Shown in pieces: positions 1 to 7,003 of a stretch of DNA of 64,000 bases; positions within the stretch are counted from its first letter, which is position 1, and every line of letters begins with the position of its first letter. Below the pieces are notes generated by a model that did not search any database, was not told the DNA's origin, and saw only the letters and a list, made by a program, of their open reading frames with translations. The position numbers and the translations under genes were made by a program. The DNA is taken from positions 124,001 through 188,000 of the forward strand of contig NZ_JADZ01000014.1 of NCBI RefSeq assembly GCF_000518645.1, written 5' to 3'. The stretch is from Curvibacter gracilis ATCC BAA-807. Its GTDB lineage: Bacteria > Pseudomonadota > Gammaproteobacteria > Burkholderiales > Burkholderiaceae_C.

Positions 1-338
<338 letters not shown>

Positions 339-372
339 GCCTGGCCCACCCAGGCGCCGCCCGGTTGAGCGC

Positions 373-1812
373 ATGATGTTTCGCCTGGGCGGCTGGTCAC
401 CCGCGCGCCGCCTGCGCGCCAAGTTCGTGCTGCTGGCCCTGCTGCCCCTGCTGGGGGCGCTGGGCCTGATGGCACTGACCGTGGCCCACCAGGACCACGA
501 GCTCGCCGAGCGCGAGCGCGTGCTGGTGCTGCAGACCTACATGAACGCGCGCCGGGTGGAGCTGCGCCACTACGTGGATTTGGCTGTCAGCACGGTGCGC
601 CCCCTGTACGACAGCGGGCAGACCGACCCGGCCACGCGCCAGCAGGCGATCCAGCGCCTGGCCTCTCTCGACTACGGCAGCGACGGCTACTTCTTCGTGT
701 ACGACCTCGATGGTGAAGTGCTCATGCACTCGCGCCAGCCCGAGCTGCTGGGGCGCAACCTGTGGAACCTGCGCGACCCCCGGGGCCAGCCCACCATCCA
801 GCAGCTGATCGCCCAGGCCCGCCAGGGTGGCGGCTACGTGGAGTACCTGTGGCAAAAGCCCTCCAGCGGCAAGATGGTGCCCAAGCTGGGCTATGTGGTG
901 GCCCTGCCGCGCTGGCACCTGATGCTGGGCACGGGCCTGTACCTGGACGACATGGACGACACCCTGACCCAGCTGGACCAGCAGGTGCGCAGCAACATCA
1001 GCGCCACCTTGTGGTGGATGCTGGGCATCGCCGGCCTGGCCCTGCTGTGCCTGAGCGTGAGCGGCCTGTGGCTGAACCTCAGCGAGCAGCGCATCGCCGA
1101 CCAGAAGCTGCGCCTGCTGGCCCAGCGCCTGGTGCGTTCACAAGAAGACGAGCGCGCCCGCCTGGCCCGTGAACTGCACGACGGCAGCAGCCAGACCCTG
1201 GTGTCGACCAAGCTGCTGCTCGAATCCGCCCTGCACACGGTGCAGCACGGTGGGCCGCCGCCCGAGCACAGCCTGCGCCAGGCCCTGGCCCGCCTGGGCG
1301 ACAGCCTGACCGAGATCCGGCGCCTGTCGCACCGCCTGCGCCCCGCCATGCTCGACCGCCTGGGCCTGCCGGCCGCGCTGGAGCAGTTGGTGGCCGAATG
1401 GAGCGAGGCCAGCGGCGTGGCCGCGCAGGTCTTTGTGGGCCCCCAGGTGCCCGAACTGGGCGAAGAGATCAAGACGGCGCTGTTCCGGGTGGCGCAGGAG
1501 GCCCTGGCCAATGTGGCCAAGCACGCGGCCGCCAGCCAGGTGCAACTGAGCCTGCTGGCCGACACCGGCAGCCCCGGCGAGGGCCCCACGCTGCACCTGC
1601 AGATCAGCGACGACGGGCAGGGCTTCGAGGCCGAGCGCCTGCACCACGATCCGCAGCAGGGCATCGGGCTGCGCAACATCCGCGAGCGCATGGCCGCGGT
1701 GGGTGGCTCGGTGGAGTTCTTGAGCGCGCCAGGGCAGGGCACCCAGCTCGATGCCCAGGTGCCCCTGGGCCCCGGGGCTGCCCCAGGTTTGAATCAGGAG
1801 TCTGAAGGATGA
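373..1812 (+). CDS. Cache-domain sensor histidine kinase, NarL/UhpB type
   Basis: This 479-residue membrane kinase has a transmembrane segment at about 18-36, an extracytoplasmic single-Cache-like domain at about 60-195 (the YGSDGYFFVYDLDGEVLMH core is typical), a second membrane segment at about 213-235, a HisKA_3 dimerisation helix and a HATPase domain. The phosphoacceptor is His269 in ARELHDG. ATP-site motifs are the N-box around 371-385, DDGQGF at 413-418 and GIGLRNIRERM at 430-440. Cache domains of this kind often sense small organic acids, but the ligand cannot be read from sequence. The stop overlaps the start of the response regulator by 4 bp (ATGA), so the two are translationally coupled. 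MM codons lie at the start and I kept the first. Confidence 0.93.
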   Translation: MMFRLGGWSPARRLRAKFVLLALLPLLGALGLMALTVAHQDHELAERERVLVLQTYMNARRVELRHYVDLAVSTVRPLYDSGQTDPATRQQAIQRLASLDYGSDGYFFVYDLDGEVLMHSRQPELLGRNLWNLRDPRGQPTIQQLIAQARQGGGYVEYLWQKPSSGKMVPKLGYVVALPRWHLMLGTGLYLDDMDDTLTQLDQQVRSNISATLWWMLGIAGLALLCLSVSGLWLNLSEQRIADQKLRLLAQRLVRSQEDERARLARELHDGSSQTLVSTKLLLESALHTVQHGGPPPEHSLRQALARLGDSLTEIRRLSHRLRPAMLDRLGLPAALEQLVAEWSEASGVAAQVFVGPQVPELGEEIKTALFRVAQEALANVAKHAAASQVQLSLLADTGSPGEGPTLHLQISDDGQGFEAERLHHDPQQGIGLRNIRERMAAVGGSVEFLSAPGQGTQLDAQVPLGPGAAPGLNQESEG

Positions 1813-2435
1813 GCGAATCGGAAGTGCGCCTGCTGCTGGTGGACGACCACCCCATGGTGCGTGAGGGCCTGCGCGCCCGCCTGAGCCATGTGGCACAGTT
1901 CAAGGTGGTCGACGAGGCCGGCTCGGCCACCGAGGCCCTGCAAAGCCTGGTCCGGCACGACATCCACCTGGTGCTGATGGACATCGGCATGAAGCCGGTC
2001 AATGGCCTCGAGCTGACGGCCCAGGTGCTGGCGCGCTGGCCGCGCCTCAAGGTGCTGATGTTCAGCATGTATGACAACCCCGAATTCGTGCAGCGCGCCC
2101 TGCAGGCCGGGGCCAGCGGCTACCTGCTGAAGGACGCGCCGGCCGACGAGATCGTGGCCGCCATTGGCGTGGTGATGAGCGGCGCCACCTTTCTGAGCCC
2201 GGGCGTGTCGGGCCGGCTGTTCCGCAACGACCAGCCCAAGCCCCTGCTGTCGCCGCGCGAGGCCGAGGTGCTGAGCGCCCTGGGCCGCGGCGAATCCAGC
2301 AAGCAGATGGCGGCCCGCCTGGGCCTGAGCTTTCGCACCGTCGAGGCGCACCGCCAGAGCATCAAGCGCAAGCTCGGCATCGAGGGCCAGGCCGAGCTGA
2401 TCAAGTACGCGGTGGAGCATGCGGGCGGGCAGTGA
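1809..2435 (+). CDS. NarL/FixJ-family response regulator
   Basis: This 208-residue protein has a receiver domain (1-120) and a LuxR-type helix-turn-helix (about 146-200). The receiver has the acidic pair in VDDHPM, phosphoacceptor Asp58 in VLMDIGM and Lys108 in GYLLKDA. The HTH reads LSPREAEVLSALGRGESSKQMAARL followed by the recognition helix FRTVEAHRQSIKRKLGI. It is the cognate partner of the overlapping Cache kinase. Its target is unknown. The acyl-CoA dehydrogenase and cstA downstream are plausible targets because CstA-type carriers are often under two-component control, but I see no matching binding site, so this is inference. Confidence 0.94.
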   Translation: MSESEVRLLLVDDHPMVREGLRARLSHVAQFKVVDEAGSATEALQSLVRHDIHLVLMDIGMKPVNGLELTAQVLARWPRLKVLMFSMYDNPEFVQRALQAGASGYLLKDAPADEIVAAIGVVMSGATFLSPGVSGRLFRNDQPKPLLSPREAEVLSALGRGESSKQMAARLGLSFRTVEAHRQSIKRKLGIEGQAELIKYAVEHAGGQ

Positions 2436-2496
2436 GGCGGGGCCTGAGACCGGGTTTCAGCGCTGAAATTGACGCGGGCGTGGGCGCGCAGGAGCG

Positions 2497-2562
2497 GGTG
2501 ATGGGGAGGTGATGGGGAGGTGATGGGGCGGTGATGGGGCGGTGACAGGCCGGTGACAGGCG
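2497..2562. repeat. Six-copy 11-bp tandem repeat
   Basis: Six consecutive 11-bp units begin at 2497, 2508, 2519, 2530, 2541 and 2552. The first four are GGTGATGGGG plus A or C and the last two are GGTGACAGGC plus C or G. The array lies in the 260-bp gap (2436-2695) between the response regulator and the acyl-CoA dehydrogenase, where I see no gene. Such an array is a likely slippage hotspot and could act as a length-variable spacer upstream of the dehydrogenase promoter. Confidence 0.9.
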
Positions 2563-2695
2563 CCCTTGATCGTGCCGAAGGGCGCTTCTGGCGGTCTCTG
2601 TTCGATCTGGTGCCGCCACGTGGGAGCACCGAGGTTTCGCGCTCTAGGCTCTTGTCGATGGCCTCCCTTCGGAGCGCCGCAAGAACGGAGACAGC

Positions 2696-3865
2696 ATGAT
2701 CCGAGACCCCCAAGCGTTTTCCCAAGCCCTGCAATCCATCGAGCGCCATGTGCGTGAGCGCCTGATCCCGAGCGAGGCCGAGGTGGAGGCCCGCGATGAA
2801 GTGCCCCCGCAGCTGGTGGCCGAGTTGGCGAGCCTGGGCTATTTCGGCTGGTCCATTCCCGAGGAATGGGGCGGCCAGGGTATGACGACCGAAGAGCTGG
2901 TGCTGGCCGCCATGGCGCTGTCGCAGGCCTCGGTGGCCTTCCGGGCCCGGGTGGGCACCAACACCGGCATCGGCTCCGAGGCCCTGGTGGCCGACGGCAC
3001 GCCCGAGCAGAAGGCCCGCTACCTGCCCCGCCTGGCCAGCGGCGAGATCACGGGCGCTTTCGCCCTGACCGAACCCGAGGCCGGCTCGGATGCCACGGCC
3101 CTGCGCACCCGGGCCGAGCGCGACGGCAGCGACTACCTCCTGAACGGCACCAAGTGTTTCATCACCAATGCGCCGCTGGCCGGCCTGTTCACGGTGCTGG
3201 CCCGCACCGACCCCGAGCAGGCGGGCGCCCAGGGCATCTCGGCCTTTCTGGTCGAGCGCGACACACCCGGTCTGCAGACCGGGCAGCCCTACAAAAAAAT
3301 GGGGCAGGCGGGCTCCCCGGTGTCCGAGGTGCACTTTGACCAGTGCCGGGTGCCGGCCGCGAACCTGATCGGGGGGCGCGAAGGGCAGGGCTTCAAGACC
3401 GCCATGAAGGTGCTCAACAAACAGCGCATCCACCTGGCCGCCCTGTGCACCGGCCCGGCCATCCGCATGCTGGAGGAGGCCATGCGCTGGACCACACAGC
3501 GCCACCAGTTCGGCCAGCCGGTGGCGCAGTTTCAGCTGGTGCAGGCCCTGATCGCCGATTGCCAGACCGACATCCAGGCGGCACGAGCCCTGATCCTGCA
3601 AACCGCCCGCCAGCGCGATGAGGGCGAAGACGTGAGCCTGCAGGCCTCGGTCTGCAAGTACTTTGCCTCGGAGATGTGTGGCCGGGTGGCCGACCGCTGT
3701 GTGCAGATGCTGGGCGGCAGCGGCTACATCCACGGTCACCCGGTCGAGCGTTTCTACCGCGACGTGCGCCTGTTCCGGCTCTATGAGGGCACCAGCCAGA
3801 TCCACCAACTGAACATCGCCAAACGCACGCTGGCGGCCTTCGAGGCACAGCAGGGGCGTCTGTGA
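2696..3865 (+). CDS. Acyl-CoA dehydrogenase
   Basis: This 389-residue protein has the usual acyl-CoA dehydrogenase order of N-terminal helical, beta and C-terminal helical domains. FALTEPEAGSDA (about 122-133) is the FAD and substrate signature, and RLFRLYEGTSQIHQ near the C-terminus carries the catalytic base Glu364. The enzyme would make the alpha,beta double bond in an acyl-CoA with electron transfer to ETF. The substrate class cannot be assigned; isovaleryl, acryloyl and medium-chain branches all share these motifs. The ATG at 2696 follows an AACGGAGA ribosome-binding site. The gene stands alone, with 159 bp before cstA. Confidence 0.93.
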   Translation: MIRDPQAFSQALQSIERHVRERLIPSEAEVEARDEVPPQLVAELASLGYFGWSIPEEWGGQGMTTEELVLAAMALSQASVAFRARVGTNTGIGSEALVADGTPEQKARYLPRLASGEITGAFALTEPEAGSDATALRTRAERDGSDYLLNGTKCFITNAPLAGLFTVLARTDPEQAGAQGISAFLVERDTPGLQTGQPYKKMGQAGSPVSEVHFDQCRVPAANLIGGREGQGFKTAMKVLNKQRIHLAALCTGPAIRMLEEAMRWTTQRHQFGQPVAQFQLVQALIADCQTDIQAARALILQTARQRDEGEDVSLQASVCKYFASEMCGRVADRCVQMLGGSGYIHGHPVERFYRDVRLFRLYEGTSQIHQLNIAKRTLAAFEAQQGRL

Positions 3866-4024
3866 TCCTGACGGTTTGATCAGGGTTTTCCATTAGGTGT
3901 TGCCGCGTGCGCCCCCACGTGGTGCGACGGATGCGGCGGCACGACCCGCTCTTGACAATGGCCGCACCGCGGCGCCGTGCCCCAGCAGGGGCGGCGCCGG
4001 CCTTCTCACACAACGGAGACCTGC

Positions 4025-6091
4025 ATGGAATTCTTGAAACGCCACCTGCCGTGGCTGGCCGTGGCCTTGCTCGGCACCTGGGGCCTGGCCACCCTGGCCC
4101 TGAGCCGCGGCGAAGCCGTCAGCGCCACCTGGCTGGTGATGGCCGCGATCTGTGTCTACCTGATCGCCTACCGCTACTACAGCCTGTTCATCGCCAACAA
4201 GGTGCTGGGCCTGGACGCCACGCGCAACACCCCGGCCTGGCGCCACAACGACGGGCTGGACTTTGTGCCCACCCACAAGTACGTGCTGTTCGGCCACCAC
4301 TTTGCCGCCATTGCCGGCGCCGGCCCCCTGGTGGGCCCGGTGCTGGCCGCGCAGATGGGCTACCTGCCCGGCCTGTTGTGGATCTTGGCAGGCGTGGTGC
4401 TGGCCGGTGCGGTGCAGGACTTCATCGTGCTGTTCATCTCGACCCGGCGCGATGGCCGCTCGCTGGGCGAGATGGTCAAGCAGGAGATGGGCAACGTGCC
4501 CGGCGTGATCGCGCTGTTCGGCGCCTTCATGATCATGATCATCATCCTGGCCGTGCTGGCGCTGATCGTGGTGAAGGCCCTGGCGCATTCGCCCTGGGGC
4601 ACCTTCACCGTGATGGCCACCGTGCCGGTGGCGCTGTTCATGGGCTTTTACGTGCGCTACCTGCGCCCGGGCCACATCGGCGAGGTGTCGGTGATCGGCT
4701 TTGTGCTGCTGATGGCGGCCATCGTGGGCGGCCAGGCCGTGTTCGAGAGCCCCGTGTGGGGGCCGTATTTCGACTTCAGCCCCGAGGCGCTGACCTGGAT
4801 CCTGATCGGCTACGGCTTTGTGGCCTCGGTGCTGCCGGTTTGGATGCTGCTGGCCCCGCGCGACTACCTGTCGACCTTCCTGAAGATCGGCACCATCCTG
4901 GCGCTGGCCGTGGGCATCGTGGTGGTCAACCCCACGCTGGCCATGCCCTCGATCACCCAGTTTGCCCAGGGCAATGGCCCGGTCTGGGCGGGTGACCTGT
5001 TCCCCTTCCTGTTCATCACCATCGCCTGCGGCGCGGTGTCGGGCTTCCATGCGCTGATCTCGTCGGGCACCACGCCCAAGATGCTGGAGAACGAAACCCA
5101 GGCCCGCTTCATCGGTTACGGCGGCATGCTGGCCGAGTCCTTTGTGGCTGTGATGGCCCTGGCCGCGGCCTCGGTGATCGACCCCGGCATCTACTTCGCC
5201 ATGAACAGCCCGGCCGCCCTGGTCGGCAACACGCCCGAGGCGGTGGCCCAGACCATCTCCACCTGGGGCTTTGTGATCACCCCCGACGTGCTGATCCAGA
5301 CTGCCAAGGACGTGGGCGAGAACACCATCCTGGCGCGGGCCGGTGGTGCACCCACCCTGGCCGTGGGCATGGCCCACATCCTGCACCAGGCCGTGGGCGG
5401 TCAGGCCATGATGGCCTTCTGGTACCACTTCGCCATCCTGTTCGAAGCCCTGTTCATCCTGACCGCGGTGGACGCCGGCACCCGCGCCGGGCGCTTCATG
5501 CTGCAAGACCTGCTGGGCACCTTTGTGCCCGCGCTCAAGCGCACCGAATCGCTGGGCGCCAACCTGCTGGCCACCGGCCTGACCGTGGCGGCCTGGGGCT
5601 ATTTTGTGTACCAGGGCGTGCAAGACCCGCTGGGCGGCATCAACACCCTGTGGCCGCTGTTCGGCATCTCCAACCAGATGCTGGCCGCCGTGGCCCTGAT
5701 GCTGGGCACCGTGGTGCTGTTCAACATGAAGCGCGAGCGCTACGCCTGGGTGACGGCGCTGCCGGCCGCCTGGTTGCTGGCCTGCACCCTGTCGGCAGGT
5801 TGGTTGAAGATCTTCTCGGCCGATGTGAAGGTGGGCTTTCTGGCCCACGCCAACCGCTACGCCGACGCCCTGGCCCAAGGCCAGGTGCTGGCCCCGGCCA
5901 AGAGCGCGGCCGCCATGGCCCGTGTGGTGTTCAACGACCGCCTGGACGCCGGCCTGTGCGTGCTGTTCATGGCCGTGGTGCTGAGCACCCTGGTCTACAG
6001 CGTGCGCGCCTGCCTGCGTGCCCGCGGCCAGGCCAAGGACCAGACCCGCGAAGTGCCCTACCAGCCCCTGCCGGCCGAGGCGCGGGCATGA
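4025..6091 (+). CDS. cstA: Carbon starvation protein A family pyruvate/peptide transporter
   Basis: This 688-residue polytopic inner-membrane protein (E. coli CstA is about 700) has the family block GAGPLVGPVLAAQMGYLPG followed by VVLAGAVQDFIVLFISTRRDGRSLGEM. About 16 hydrophobic segments are visible. CstA and its paralogue BtsT are pyruvate:proton symporters, and CstA was first described in peptide uptake during carbon starvation. I start it at the ATG at 4025 (MEFLKRHLPW), preceded by CGGAGA at 4013, instead of an upstream in-frame start without a ribosome-binding site. The stop overlaps ybdD in an ATGA junction, the usual cstA-ybdD arrangement. Confidence 0.95.
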   Translation: MEFLKRHLPWLAVALLGTWGLATLALSRGEAVSATWLVMAAICVYLIAYRYYSLFIANKVLGLDATRNTPAWRHNDGLDFVPTHKYVLFGHHFAAIAGAGPLVGPVLAAQMGYLPGLLWILAGVVLAGAVQDFIVLFISTRRDGRSLGEMVKQEMGNVPGVIALFGAFMIMIIILAVLALIVVKALAHSPWGTFTVMATVPVALFMGFYVRYLRPGHIGEVSVIGFVLLMAAIVGGQAVFESPVWGPYFDFSPEALTWILIGYGFVASVLPVWMLLAPRDYLSTFLKIGTILALAVGIVVVNPTLAMPSITQFAQGNGPVWAGDLFPFLFITIACGAVSGFHALISSGTTPKMLENETQARFIGYGGMLAESFVAVMALAAASVIDPGIYFAMNSPAALVGNTPEAVAQTISTWGFVITPDVLIQTAKDVGENTILARAGGAPTLAVGMAHILHQAVGGQAMMAFWYHFAILFEALFILTAVDAGTRAGRFMLQDLLGTFVPALKRTESLGANLLATGLTVAAWGYFVYQGVQDPLGGINTLWPLFGISNQMLAAVALMLGTVVLFNMKRERYAWVTALPAAWLLACTLSAGWLKIFSADVKVGFLAHANRYADALAQGQVLAPAKSAAAMARVVFNDRLDAGLCVLFMAVVLSTLVYSVRACLRARGQAKDQTREVPYQPLPAEARA

Positions 6092-6312
6092 CAACCCACC
6101 CTGTGCCCGCCGCCAACCCCTTGCTGGAGGCCGGGCGCTACATCGCCCAGTCGTTTCGCCTGATGGTGGGCCAGCCCAGCTACGACACCTACGTGGCCCA
6201 CCGCCAGCGCACCCATCCCGGCGAGCCGGTGATGAGCTACGAGGCCTTCTTCCGCGAGCGCCAGGAGGCCCGCTACGGTGGCGGCAAAGGGCGCATGGGG
6301 CGTTGTTGCTGA
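6088..6312 (+). CDS. ybdD: YbdD/YjiX family small protein (CstA partner)
   Basis: This 74-residue protein contains SFRLMVGQPSYDTYVAHRQRTHPGEPVMSYEAFFRERQEARY, the signature of the YbdD/YjiX family. These proteins are encoded directly behind CstA/BtsT carriers and are thought to be needed for full pyruvate-transport activity. The start codon overlaps the cstA stop by 4 bp. The C-terminus ends in GRCC. It is probably cytoplasmic or membrane-peripheral. Confidence 0.95.
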   Translation: MTTHPVPAANPLLEAGRYIAQSFRLMVGQPSYDTYVAHRQRTHPGEPVMSYEAFFRERQEARYGGGKGRMGRCC

Positions 6313-6338
6313 GATTTTTCAAAAGGGCCAAAAAACCC

Positions 6339-6347
6339 TGCTAGAAT
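6339..6347 (+). promoter_or_regulatory. Extended -10 element upstream of tRNA-Ser
   Basis: TGCTAGAAT at 6339-6347 fits an extended -10 box (TG-N-TANNNT) in an A/T-rich patch, about 110 bp in front of the mature tRNA. No good -35 is visible at 17 bp, which is tolerated with an extended -10. It is a plausible tRNA promoter with a long leader, but unproven. Confidence 0.4.
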
Positions 6348-6458
6348 TCGAGGCTCGACAAACGGCAGCCAGCCGGATGTCAAAAAATTCAGCTCTGCGG
6401 TCTCGCGCAGAGCGGCTTTCAAAGCCAGCCAAGCTGGCATTGAAAGTTTCGGGACCAC

Positions 6459-6549
6459 GGAGAGATGGCAGAGTGGTCGAATGCGTCGGACTCGAAATCC
6501 GATATACAGTTATGCTGTATCGAGGGTTCGAATCCCTCTCTCTCCTCCA
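6459..6549 (+). tRNA. serU: tRNA-Ser(CGA)
   Basis: This 91-nt class II tRNA has acceptor strand GGAGAGA (6459-6465) pairing with TCTCTCC (6539-6545), and an encoded CCA at 6547-6549. The anticodon loop is CTCGAAA with anticodon CGA at 6493-6495, closed by TCGGA/TCCGA. A long variable arm (ATACAG...CTGTAT) marks it as serine. The T arm is GAGGG-TTCGAAT-CCCTC. It decodes UCG. The discriminator base is T. tRNA-Ser genes are frequent integration points for islands, and the restriction-modification locus starts just downstream. Confidence 0.97.
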
Positions 6550-6553
6550 AGAC

Positions 6554-6596
6554 AACGGTCTGTTGCTACTGAAAAGTAGCACAGGCCGTTTTTCTT
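6554..6596 (+). terminator. Rho-independent terminator of tRNA-Ser
   Basis: AACGGTCTGTTGCTACT (6554-6570) pairs with AGTAGCACAGGCCGTT (6575-6590) across a GAAA loop with one or two irregularities, followed by a T run. It separates tRNA-Ser from the restriction-modification operon. Confidence 0.9.
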
Positions 6597-6670
6597 TGTC
6601 TGGCGGAAACAGACTTTGCAAGCTGCTTGCGTTATCAGCGCCAGCTAAATCGGCTGTAAAAACGCGTTCT

Positions 6671-6717
6671 CTGCCATCTTCTGGATGGCAGAATTGGCCC
6701 ATCTTAGGCACGCCTAA
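6671..6717 (+). promoter_or_regulatory. Two dyads upstream of the R-M operon (possible operator)
   Basis: CTGCCATC (6671-6678) and GATGGCAG (6684-6691) form a perfect 8-bp inverted repeat. Thirteen bases later TTAGGC-AC-GCCTAA (6704-6717) is a perfect 14-bp dyad, 32 bp in front of the helix-turn-helix gene. R-M operons are often autoregulated through such sites by a small DNA-binding protein encoded first in the operon. Linking the two here is inference. Confidence 0.45.
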
Positions 6718-6748
6718 CCCCTCTTTGCCAACCACAGGGCAGTCCAGC

Positions 6749-7003
6749 ATGACGGAGCCAGATGCAGACGAAATCCTCACGCTGGATGAGGTGGCCGCTT
6801 ACCTGAAGGCAGGCAAGCTGAAGGCAGGCAAGAAGACCGCTTGCCGCCTGGCCCAGCAGGGCCAGATACCGGCCTTCAAGCAGGGCGGCACTTGGCGCTT
6901 TCGCCGCCCCGAGCCGCACCGCTGGATGGCCGCCCAAACAGGCGGCCAGGCTGCCGCACCCTTGGCTGCAACAGCCGCCGACAAGACACAGGACAAAAAA
7001 TGA
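6749..7003 (+). CDS. Excisionase-like helix-turn-helix protein with a 5-residue duplication
   Basis: This 84-residue protein has one MerR/excisionase-type DNA-binding domain: ILTLDEVAAYLKAG, then TACRLAQQGQIPAFKQGGTWRF, the typical two-helix plus wing (IPAFK-GG-WRF) pattern, followed by a disordered Ala/Gln tail. A perfect 15-bp tandem duplication (6803-6817 and 6818-6832) doubles LKAGK inside the helix-turn-helix, where relatives have a single copy followed by (K/R)TVYRL. The gene overlaps mod (ATGA at 7000-7003), so it is the first gene of the operon. In similar type III loci such a protein is usually read as a regulator. Whether the duplicated form still binds DNA is doubtful. Confidence 0.8.
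   Translation: MTEPDADEILTLDEVAAYLKAGKLKAGKKTACRLAQQGQIPAFKQGGTWRFRRPEPHRWMAAQTGGQAAAPLAATAADKTQDKK

Noticed and set aside
2497-2562. CRISPR array
   Set aside because: The repeats are 11 bp and contiguous with no spacers, and no cas genes are present.
3893-6331. Very long open frame on the minus strand opposite cstA
   Set aside because: It is rich in His, Gln, Gly and Arg, has no domain, and is the mirror of a high-GC gene with well-recognised CstA motifs. Similar antisense frames lie opposite most genes here (for example 2120-3808, 17846-19459, 43648-45288).
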